The translations under genes were made by a program, and so were the position numbers. DNA of 10,131 nucleotides from Betaproteobacteria bacterium (GTDB lineage Bacteria; Pseudomonadota; Gammaproteobacteria; Burkholderiales; Burkholderiaceae_C), in the NCBI GenBank assembly GCA_009925955.1, contig RFPX01000032.1, forward strand, positions 1-10,131, written 5' to 3'. Positions 1 through 6,185 of this stretch are shown piece by piece; the first letter of the stretch is position 1; the number at the start of each line of letters is the position of its first letter. The notes under the pieces are model-generated. The model was given only the letters and a program-made list of their open reading frames with translations. It had not been told where the DNA came from and did not search any database.

Positions 1-1
1 G

Positions 2-502
2 CTTTACGGCGCGGCTGCTGCTGCGTTTCTTCTGCTGTCCCTCAGGGTGCTGGGATTCATCCCTGCCCTGGTCAGCGCCGGATGGAGTCAAGGTGTGCTG
101 AGCCGTCCTACGGCTCGCCGTCCTGCAGGGGGCTGGGTCATCGCACTGGCCTCTGCTGCCCTGATCGCGTTGGCGTTTTTGGCTGATCTGGGCGCTTCAT
201 CGGGATGGCTTTCACCTGAATGGGTCGGCCTGAAGCCCTACATCCTGCCCGTGGCGGTGTGGCAATGGGGCGCCATCCTCGTGGCGACGGTGGCCTACCG
301 ACCCTTCCTGGCGCAGGGTGCGGCCGCCTCTACCTTCAGCCGCTTGTGCATTGGGTCTAACTTGATCCAACTGCCCGCCTTGGTACTGCCACCCCTGCTG
401 GGCGTGGATTCGTCCGTGCACCTGTGGCTCTTTGTGGCCCTCGTGACCATCTTGCAAGGCGCGACCGCGATGTGGGCTGCGTCGTTGACGCTGGAGCCGT
501 GA
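2..502 (+). CDS. Multi-pass membrane protein, C-terminal part; probable polysaccharide (Wzx-like) flippase
   Basis: The reading frame is open from the first bases of the window to TGA at 500-502, so the gene begins upstream; 166 codons are visible. The GTG at 47 is an internal codon, not a convincing start, because the frame before it already encodes a hydrophobic stretch. About five hydrophobic segments are seen (roughly residues 1-25, 45-64, 80-99, 115-134, 139-162), separated by short polar loops, with no soluble domain. The segment 'LRVLGFIPALVSAGWSQ' resembles the helix-loop pattern found in the second half of O-antigen/exopolysaccharide flippases, which move undecaprenyl-linked repeat units across the inner membrane. 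Location next to a convergent gene for a glycosyltransferase/sugar-phosphate transferase supports a surface-polysaccharide role. The flippase assignment is an inference from pattern and context; another polytopic transporter or polymerase is possible. Only 21 bases separate its stop from the convergent gene's stop, and no clear terminator is visible there. Confidence 0.6.
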   Translation, partial: LYGAAAAAFLLLSLRVLGFIPALVSAGWSQGVLSRPTARRPAGGWVIALASAALIALAFLADLGASSGWLSPEWVGLKPYILPVAVWQWGAILVATVAYRPFLAQGAAASTFSRLCIGSNLIQLPALVLPPLLGVDSSVHLWLFVALVTILQGATAMWAASLTLEP

Positions 503-523
503 TTCAGCGGTTCAGGCGGGGGG

Positions 524-3025
524 TCATCGTGAACCTCGGCCGGAAATGACCGTTCCCACGGTCTTGGCCAAGATCAAGAGGTCCATGGCCAAGCTGTAGT
601 GAACCACGTAGTACAGGTCGTAGCTGAGCTTGATCGCGGTCTCTTCCGGACCAGCGGCGTAGCCCTGGTGAACCTGTGCCCACCCGGTTAGGCCAGGTCT
701 GACCAGATGCCGATACGGGTAGCTCGGGATTTCTCCCGCGAACTGGTCGACAAACGCCATTTGCTCCGGCCGCGGCCCGATCAAGCTCATGTCTCCCATC
801 AGAACATTCCACAGCTGTGGCAACTCGTCCAAGCGCGTTCGGCGCATGATTCGTCCCCACGGGGTCACGCGCTTGTCATCCCGTTGAGCGAACTGCGCCG
901 CCTGCGTGGTGTCTTCGTGCCGCATGCTGCGAAACTTGTGCAGCAAGAACGGTCGTCCGTCCTTCCCCGCTCTCCATTGGCTGAACAGAACCGGTCCGGG
1001 ACTGTCGATGCGAACCAACACCGCCACCACCAGGGTCAGGGGAAGCCATATCGGCAGCGTGAGCAGCACAAGGGTGGCGTCCATCGCCCGCTTGACCAGG
1101 TCGTAGCGTGCATCGCCCTCGGGCTGCCAAGACTCGGTGGCCATGAGGGTGGCTGGAATGCGGCCAGAAAGCGCTTCGGCCACTGCTTCGGGCGTGTACA
1201 GACGAATGCCGCGCAGCTTCAAGGCACTGAGCACGTCATGGTCCGCACGATTGGGGCTCGACCTTGACATTCGGTGCAGAGCGGCATTAACGGCCAACTG
1301 CCGTGGAACCTTGTTGGGGGCATGCTCCCAGTGCCGGGGCCATCGGATCAGCTTCAGTGCGGTGGCCCCTTGCATCAGACGGGCCATGTCGATTCCCACG
1401 CCTTCCAGCACCTTGCGCAGGGCTCTGCGCTGGTCGTCGCGCCAGTACACCAATGTCGGTGCTTTGAAAGGCTGCAGCCACCGCCAGGTCAGCCCGAACC
1501 ACAGGACGGTCAGCACGAAGCCCAACAACAGGGCACCTCGGGAGTAGGGCGATTGCGCCAATGCAAAGAACAGGGGCATCAAGGCAAACGGAACGACCGA
1601 GGTCACCAAAACCAATCCGGTCCGCTCGGCAGCCGGCAGTCGCGTGCCGGTGTACACGAGGTGACAGGCCACTGCATAGGGGATCAGACTCGCCAAAAGG
1701 GTTTGGCCAAAGACAAATGTGACCACTTGGGTGGACTCTAGCCAGAGGCTCAGGCGCCAGGCCAGGACAAACCACAACATGCCGGCTGCTGTCCAGACCA
1801 ATTGTGTCCAGCTTGATCGGGGCCGCCCGACACCACCCCCCACGGGGCTGTGTCTGTGCCGGGCGAACGGCCAACTGTTGTTGGGTATGAGCGGGACTTC
1901 TTCATAGATGTCCTGCATGGCCGCGGCAGCTTGCTCGGGCTGATGCTGCTGCTCATACCGTGTGCGCGCGGCCCTACCCAAACGCTCTCGGAGAGGGGCG
2001 TCTTGCGCCAATCTCATCAAGGCATCAGCCAACGTCGTCGGATCGGCATCCACGAGGAGTGCGCTGTGTTCGTGTTCGACCAACTCTTGCACACCGGGCA
2101 GCCGAGTGGCCACGATCGCCATCCCAGCGCGCATGGCTTCGATGATGGAGATGGGCATGCCCTCATGGTCTGACACCAACACAAAGATGGAGTGCTGTGC
2201 AAGCAGGTGCGCAACGTCGGTCCGATCGCCCGAGAACGTGATGTGATGCAGCGAGAGCGCGCTGGCCAAGTGCTTGAGCTTGGATTCATCAGGGCCACTG
2301 CCCACGAGCATGGTGGGCAGGCGCACGTCCCTTTGCGCCAGAAGGACACTGGCATGTAGGAGTAAGTCATGCCGCTTGGGCGGTGCCATGCGGGCCACCA
2401 TCACCACCGTGGGGCTTGCGCATGGGTCGCTCAGTGGCGCGCAGTTCGACACCACATTGGGAACCACGCAAACGCGCTCAGCCTCTATGGGCAGTTGCTC
2501 CGCCCACTTCAGCTCATGGCGCGAGACACACACCATCCGGGTTGTCCAGGCCGCCAAGGCGGTCTCTGCCAACCGGGCATGCCACCTGGCCAACCGCTTC
2601 GCTTCGGGCTTGAATCCGAAGCCGTGCACCGTGTAGACAACGGGCAATCCCAGGTAGCGCGCCGCAATTCGAGACACCACGCCGGCCACGGCGCTGTGTG
2701 CATGCACCACGTCGGGCCTTACCCGCCGCATCACCAACAGCAGGTCGATCACCGCTGAAACGAGGTGGATCGGGTTGAGGGAATTCTGCAGGCGTGGGGC
2801 ACTCAGGGTCTTCACGCCCAGGAGGTCCAGCTGTCGCTCTAGGTGGGATCCTGGATCCCCGCCGATGACGGCTGCGAATTCAACGGTTGCGCTGAGGGAT
2901 CGGCATAGTTCCACGACATGGGCTTGGGCACCACCAAGATCTCCTTTGGTGATGACCAGCAGCACCCGTTGACGCGCGATCGTCCCCGCGCCGTCGCTGT
3001 CATCCAATCCCGTGGCCGAGGTCAT
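524..3025 (-). CDS. Fusion protein: GT4 glycosyltransferase + WcaJ/WbaP-like polyprenyl sugar-phosphate transferase
   Basis: 833 residues in one uninterrupted frame. Residues about 20-375 form a GT-B glycosyltransferase of family 4: a glycine-rich loop (TKGDLGGAQAH, 26-36), VVHAHS at 106-111, and the nucleotide-sugar binding E-x7-E motif (E288 and E296 in SDHEGMPISIIEAM). A polar linker (about 377-405) follows, then four predicted membrane helices (about 407-428, 432-457, 468-490, 496-512) and a soluble stretch ending in EALSGRIP (617-624), as in WcaJ/WbaP-type enzymes. The C-terminal third is the bacterial sugar transferase domain: RYDLVKRAMD (640-649), a membrane helix (645-672), SPGPVLF (675-681), HKFRSM (696-701), the catalytic Asp-Glu pair D733-E734 in RLDELPQLWN, and RPGLTGWAQ (776-784). 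Such enzymes load a sugar phosphate onto undecaprenyl phosphate to start a polysaccharide unit; the GT4 half would add a following sugar. The donor sugars cannot be told from sequence. It starts 36 bases after gloA, without a clear ribosome binding site. Confidence 0.9.
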   Translation of the reverse strand: MTSATGLDDSDGAGTIARQRVLLVITKGDLGGAQAHVVELCRSLSATVEFAAVIGGDPGSHLERQLDLLGVKTLSAPRLQNSLNPIHLVSAVIDLLLVMRRVRPDVVHAHSAVAGVVSRIAARYLGLPVVYTVHGFGFKPEAKRLARWHARLAETALAAWTTRMVCVSRHELKWAEQLPIEAERVCVVPNVVSNCAPLSDPCASPTVVMVARMAPPKRHDLLLHASVLLAQRDVRLPTMLVGSGPDESKLKHLASALSLHHITFSGDRTDVAHLLAQHSIFVLVSDHEGMPISIIEAMRAGMAIVATRLPGVQELVEHEHSALLVDADPTTLADALMRLAQDAPLRERLGRAARTRYEQQHQPEQAAAAMQDIYEEVPLIPNNSWPFARHRHSPVGGGVGRPRSSWTQLVWTAAGMLWFVLAWRLSLWLESTQVVTFVFGQTLLASLIPYAVACHLVYTGTRLPAAERTGLVLVTSVVPFALMPLFFALAQSPYSRGALLLGFVLTVLWFGLTWRWLQPFKAPTLVYWRDDQRRALRKVLEGVGIDMARLMQGATALKLIRWPRHWEHAPNKVPRQLAVNAALHRMSRSSPNRADHDVLSALKLRGIRLYTPEAVAEALSGRIPATLMATESWQPEGDARYDLVKRAMDATLVLLTLPIWLPLTLVVAVLVRIDSPGPVLFSQWRAGKDGRPFLLHKFRSMRHEDTTQAAQFAQRDDKRVTPWGRIMRRTRLDELPQLWNVLMGDMSLIGPRPEQMAFVDQFAGEIPSYPYRHLVRPGLTGWAQVHQGYAAGPEETAIKLSYDLYYVVHYSLAMDLLILAKTVGTVISGRGSR

Positions 3026-3061
3026 GTCGATGGGTGAAGGCGTCCCGGGGGCGGGAAGTGG

Positions 3062-3481
3062 TCACCACGTTCCGGTGTTGGGCATGCTGATCCAAGGCTC
3101 GGCTGGGGGGAGCGGTGTCCCCTTTTGCAACAACTCCACGCTGATTTGGTCCGGACTGCGCACGAAGGCCATGCGCCCATCCCTTGGGGGACGGTTGATC
3201 AGAACACCGTGGCTCTGGAGCCTTTGGCACATCGCATAGATGTCATCCACGGCAAATGCGATGTGGCCGAAGTTGCGGCCTCCGGTGTACGCCTCAGGGT
3301 CCCAGTTGTACGTCAACTCGATCTGGGCCTGTTCGTCTCCGGGCGCGGCCAGATAGATCAGGGTAAAGCGCCCTTGCTCGCTCGAGAACTCGCGCAGGAC
3401 TTGTAGGCCGAGTGCATCGCGGTAGAAGGCCAGAGACTGCTCAACGTTGGTGACCCGCACCATGGTGTGAAGATAGCGCAT
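3062..3481 (-). CDS. gloA: Lactoylglutathione lyase (glyoxalase I)
   Basis: 139 residues of the vicinal-oxygen-chelate (VOC) superfamily. Glyoxalase I isomerises the hemithioacetal of methylglyoxal and glutathione to S-lactoylglutathione in the cytoplasm. The four metal ligands known from E. coli GloA are all recognisable: H5 (MRYLHTM), E55 (IELTYNW), H73 (FGHIAF) and E116 (SVELLQ). The N-terminal half also has the family pattern SLAFYRDALG. The protein is close to the usual length (E. coli 135) and carries a C-terminal tail ending PWISMPNTGTW. An upstream in-frame ATG at 3547 would add 22 residues, but the conserved start is MRYLHTM and the preceding gene's coding region covers that extension, so 3481 was chosen. 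The start lies 8 bases after the upstream membrane-protein stop, which indicates cotranscription. A metabolic link to benzoate breakdown is not obvious. Confidence 0.93.
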   Translation of the reverse strand: MRYLHTMVRVTNVEQSLAFYRDALGLQVLREFSSEQGRFTLIYLAAPGDEQAQIELTYNWDPEAYTGGRNFGHIAFAVDDIYAMCQRLQSHGVLINRPPRDGRMAFVRSPDQISVELLQKGTPLPPAEPWISMPNTGTW

Positions 3482-3489
3482 GACAGCTT

Positions 3490-4011
3490 TCAGTTCATTG
3501 ACATCCGTCGCCACAAGGACATGGCCGCTTTCAAGCCGTACAGGCACAGCAGACAGCCCAAGGTGTCACCAATCCACATCGAAACCCAAGCGGGCTCCCG
3601 GCCAAGCCATGCATAGTAGGCCTGATGCAGGGTGCTGCTGAACAGACCGAAGATGGCGGCCATGGTCCACAGCATTCGAGCGGTCAGGTTTTCGAGGTTG
3701 GGTTGAAGCCCCAGGCGTGTCATCGCCACGACCCTGGCGAGCAGCGGGCCCGCTGCCGTGACGCCCGCCCCAAGGACGATCAGCAGGCCGCTGAGAGAGG
3801 GGTCGCGCGACGCCAGCGCTACGCTGGCCAAGAAGATGGCCAAGGTGCCCTGCAGCGGCAGCACAAGCGCGTAGCACATGCGCAAACCCGCTGGAAGGTA
3901 GATCCAATTCACGCCGTTGGTGACCTCGGTCCATTGCAACAGGTATTCGTTGCCGATCGCCAGGATGATCAACCCAGTGGCCATGGCCAGGGTGGTCACG
4001 ATCATGTTCAT
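3490..4011 (-). CDS. Five-helix inner-membrane protein of unknown function (weakly MASE1-like)
   Basis: 173 residues with about five hydrophobic segments (roughly 3-24, 38-66, 72-95, 108-128, 140-165) and a short basic C-terminus (SLWRRMSMN). No catalytic domain or signalling output domain is attached. Two phrases, NWIYLPAGLRM near residue 36 and VSMWIGDTLGCLLC near 139, recall the membrane sensor domain MASE1, where 'LPAG-R' and 'W-GD-LG-L' patterns recur. This resemblance is from memory and is weak. An in-frame TGA lies seven codons upstream of the ATG at 4011, so the start is there or at the next ATG (4005); no strong Shine-Dalgarno sequence is seen. It sits between the small winged-helix regulator (55 bases upstream) and gloA (8 bases downstream) on the same strand, so it is probably part of the bclA transcription unit. 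Function unknown; a stand-alone sensory or transport role would be speculation. Confidence 0.75.
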   Translation of the reverse strand: MNMIVTTLAMATGLIILAIGNEYLLQWTEVTNGVNWIYLPAGLRMCYALVLPLQGTLAIFLASVALASRDPSLSGLLIVLGAGVTAAGPLLARVVAMTRLGLQPNLENLTARMLWTMAAIFGLFSSTLHQAYYAWLGREPAWVSMWIGDTLGCLLCLYGLKAAMSLWRRMSMN

Positions 4012-4066
4012 GGTGCTGGCCTGGCCTGGTCACAAAGCGCAGAACCCTCGACAAGCAGCGACGCCG

Positions 4067-4423
4067 TCAACGGTTCCCAACGGCCTTGTGCATGAGTTCG
4101 CTCATCCGCGCAAAGTAGCAGCGCCCGCTGGCGGTGGCCACCACGTGGCGAACACGGGCGTCATCTGCCGAGGGTTGGATGTCCACCAGTCCCTTTGCGC
4201 GCAGGGTCTTCAGGCGGCGCTGCACGGTGCTTGGGCTGGCGCCTGAGAGCATGTTCATGGCGGCTAGAACGGTCACGGTCTCACCCCGCCCCCAGCGAAA
4301 GCCCAATTCATGCATCAGCCGCTCTTCCTGGGGGTCCAGGGTCACGCCGGCGGGCAGGACCGAGATGGCCCTCATCAGGTTGATGAAGCGAACAAAGGCG
4401 TTGTCAGGTACTTTCCCGTCCAT
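4067..4423 (-). CDS. Small MarR-like winged-helix transcriptional regulator
   Basis: 118 residues from the ATG at 4423. A predicted winged helix-turn-helix covers about residues 32-97: LDPQEERLMHEL, then TVLAAMNML, a recognition helix in SPSTVQRRLKTLRAKGLV (63-80), and a wing with DIQPSADDARVRHVVAT (81-97), the layout of MarR/PadR-type regulators. Residues 98-115 form a final helix. The longer open frame reaching 4567 was not used: its extra 48 residues are antisense-type, Arg/Ser/Pro-rich sequence lying wholly within bclA. The ATG overlaps the last 20 bases of bclA in another frame, and only a poor ribosome binding site precedes it, so translation may be coupled to that of bclA. The target is unknown. 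Its position suggests a role in aromatic-acid control or in control of its own operon, but no effector can be read from the sequence. Confidence 0.78.
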   Translation of the reverse strand: MDGKVPDNAFVRFINLMRAISVLPAGVTLDPQEERLMHELGFRWGRGETVTVLAAMNMLSGASPSTVQRRLKTLRAKGLVDIQPSADDARVRHVVATASGRCYFARMSELMHKAVGNR

Positions 4424-6050
4424 CTGACGAGTGTAGCCGGGCCAACGCCGCTCGCTCCCGCTCCCGCAAGCGGAACCGCTGAATCTTGCCCGTGGCCGTC
4501 TTGGGCAAGTCGCCCACAAACTCGATGAAACGGGGGTACTTGTAGGGCGCAAGACGGTCCTTGACAAACGACTTGAGCTCGGCCTCCGTGGCCTGTTGGC
4601 CAGGCTTGAGGACGATGAAGGCCTTGGTCTTGGTCAAGCCCTCTTCATCTTCCTTGCCGATGACCGCCGCTTCCAACACGGCCGGGTGCTGTACCAGCGT
4701 GGCTTCCACCTCGAAGGGGCTGACATAGATGCCGCTGACCTTGAGCATGTCGTCGCTGCGGCCGCTGTAGGTGTAGGTGCCGTCAGCGTTACGCACGTAC
4801 TTGTCGCCGCTCTTGGTCCAGCCACCCTGGAACGTCTCGCGGCTCTTTTCACGATTGGCCCAATACATGAGCGCTGATGAGGGACCCTTGATGTAGAGGT
4901 CGCCGGGTTCACCTTCGGGCACGGCGCCACCGTCTTCGCCACGCAGCTCGATCTCATAGCCTGGCACAGGCCACCCCGTGGTGCCGTAGCGAACCTGCCC
5001 GGGCCGGTTGCTCAGGAAAATGTGCAGCATTTCAGTCGATCCGATACCGTCGACGATGTCCACGCCGAAGTGCTGCTTGAAGCGCTCACCCAGCTCAGCG
5101 GGCAGGGCCTCACCAGCGGAGGAGGCCATGCGCAGCATCGTCTGTGCTTTGTTGGGCAGCTGAGGGTGGGCGAGCATCCCGGCGTAGCCGGTGGGTGCAC
5201 CAAAGAAGATGGTGGGCTTGAGCCCTGGCGCTCCAGCGCCCCCTTCGGTCCAGCGCTTGAACACGGCTTCGGGGGTGGGGCGGTCAGCCAACAAGACGGT
5301 GGTCGCGCCCACGCTGAGCGGAAAGGTCAGGCCGTTGCCCAAACCATAGGCGAAGAACAGTTTGGCAGCGCTGAAGCACACATCGTCTTCGGTGACCTTC
5401 AGCAGATGGCGACCATAGAGTTCGCTGGTGTAGTAGGGGTTGGCGTGGGTGTGTACGGTGCCCTTGGGTCGACCCGTGCTGCCGCTGGAATAGAGCCAAA
5501 AGCCGGGGTCGTCGGGATGGGTGGGGGCGGGCTGCGCCGCAGGTGTGGCGAACCAGGCCTTGAAGTCCGAGTAGTGGAGGGTGGCGGCCGGTTCCGGCAG
5601 CGCGCCGGTGGGGCGTGAGACGGCCACATGCTGGACTTCATGCTGGGTGGCCTGGGCCAGGGCTTGCGTGAGCGTCGGGAGCAGCGCAGCCGACACCAGT
5701 ACGGCCTGGGCGCGGCTGTGCTCCAGCATGTACGCGTAGTCATCGGCCGTGAGCAGTGTGTTCACGGCCACCGGCACCGCGCCAGCGTGCATGGCACCCA
5801 GGAAGGCCACCGGCCAGTCGCTGCAGTCGTGCATCAGCAGCAGCACCCGCTCTTCTCGGCGTATGCCCAATTGGCGCAAGGCAGCGCTGACGCCCTGCAC
5901 TCGGCGGGCCAGGTCGGCGTAGCTCAGGGCTTCGGTGTCGTCGACAAAGGCGGGCTTGGTGCCGCGGCTCTCGTTGATCTTCAGCAGGTGCTCAGCGAAG
6001 TTGAAGCACGAAGGGGGGGCGCTGACAGTGGGGGCGGGGGCTGGGCTCAC
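4404..6050 (-). CDS. bclA: Benzoate-CoA ligase (AMP-forming)
   Basis: 548-residue member of the acyl-CoA synthetase/ANL family. It activates benzoate with ATP and CoA to benzoyl-CoA, the entry step of the box pathway. Seen: the phosphate-binding loop SSGSTGRPKG (188-197) followed by HTH (200-202); aromatic-ligase-type sequence AAKLFFAYGLGNGLTFPLS (228-246); GSTEMLHIF (337-345); the hinge region YSGRSDDMLKVSGIYVSP (428-445); and the adenylation lysine K522 in PKTATGKIQR. The start is GTG at 6050, preceded by a good AGGAGA site (6056-6061). The N-terminus is somewhat extended and Ala/Pro-rich (MSPAPAPTVSAPPS). The gene is transcribed away from boxR across a shared regulatory region, and its 3' end overlaps the next gene by 20 bases. 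The assignment to benzoate rather than a substituted benzoate rests on the whole-protein pattern and on adjacency to boxR, boxC and boxB. Confidence 0.93.
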   Translation of the reverse strand: MSPAPAPTVSAPPSCFNFAEHLLKINESRGTKPAFVDDTEALSYADLARRVQGVSAALRQLGIRREERVLLLMHDCSDWPVAFLGAMHAGAVPVAVNTLLTADDYAYMLEHSRAQAVLVSAALLPTLTQALAQATQHEVQHVAVSRPTGALPEPAATLHYSDFKAWFATPAAQPAPTHPDDPGFWLYSSGSTGRPKGTVHTHANPYYTSELYGRHLLKVTEDDVCFSAAKLFFAYGLGNGLTFPLSVGATTVLLADRPTPEAVFKRWTEGGAGAPGLKPTIFFGAPTGYAGMLAHPQLPNKAQTMLRMASSAGEALPAELGERFKQHFGVDIVDGIGSTEMLHIFLSNRPGQVRYGTTGWPVPGYEIELRGEDGGAVPEGEPGDLYIKGPSSALMYWANREKSRETFQGGWTKSGDKYVRNADGTYTYSGRSDDMLKVSGIYVSPFEVEATLVQHPAVLEAAVIGKEDEEGLTKTKAFIVLKPGQQATEAELKSFVKDRLAPYKYPRFIEFVGDLPKTATGKIQRFRLRERERAALARLHSSDGREST

Positions 6051-6055
6051 GGTTG

Positions 6056-6061
6056 TCTCCT
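6056..6061 (-). promoter_or_regulatory. Ribosome binding site of bclA (fixes a GTG start)
   Basis: On the minus strand this reads AGGAGA, five to six bases before GTG at 6050-6048. It is the only convincing Shine-Dalgarno sequence near the N-terminus of the ligase and decides the choice of the GTG start. Confidence 0.75.
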
Positions 6062-6167
6062 GGGGCCTGTATTTCGTTTGACCGGCCTTGACGGCCAGGC
6101 TTGTGCACTTTGGGGATATGAAGTATTGTGCTTACGGGAACTTTAAGACCGCTTGAACCCAATGTCA

Positions 6168-6181
6168 AGCACTATAGTGCA
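6168..6181. promoter_or_regulatory. Candidate BoxR operator overlapping the boxR promoter
   Basis: The sequence AGCA-CTATAG-TGCA contains a perfect 12-base palindrome, GCACTATAGTGC (6169-6180). It agrees at 10 of 14 positions with the inverted repeat TGCA-CTGTGA-TGCA found in the boxC leader (7246-7259), with the same six-base spacing. The related regulators BzdR and BoxR are known to bind TGCA-containing repeats, recalled from the literature. It ends four bases before the boxR ATG and covers a possible -10 box, which would suit autorepression. Confidence 0.55.
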
Positions 6182-6185
6182 TGCT

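Larger units (their letters stand above)
6051..6185. promoter_or_regulatory. Divergent bclA/boxR control region
   Basis: This 135-base gap separates the divergent start codons of bclA (GTG, 6050) and boxR (ATG, 6186). It is AT-richer than its flanks. It contains the bclA ribosome binding site (6056-6061), a TGCA core inside GTGCAC (6103-6108), a similar TTGTGC at 6127-6132, and the palindrome described separately at 6168-6181. No strong -35/-10 pair can be named for bclA; the AT-rich stretch around 6113-6130 is the likeliest place. For boxR, TATAGT (6173-6178) is a plausible -10 box within the palindrome, with only a weak -35 (CTTGAA, 6152-6157, spacing 15). Shared control of both genes by BoxR is inferred from the layout. 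Confidence 0.6.

Noticed and set aside
503..523. Terminator between the convergent genes at the left
   Set aside because: The 21-base gap is G-rich with no stem followed by T or A run on either strand.
3482..3547. Upstream ATG (3547) as gloA start
   Set aside because: Known GloA proteins start at the MR-LHTM motif, and the extension overlaps the end of the membrane-protein gene.
4424..4567. Longer N-terminus for the winged-helix regulator
   Set aside because: The added residues are Arg/Ser/Pro-rich and come from another frame of the conserved 3' end of bclA; the winged-helix domain needs only the part from 4423.
5022..5618. 198-codon + strand open frame inside bclA
   Set aside because: Glycine-rich antisense shadow of the ligase, without ribosome binding site or motifs.
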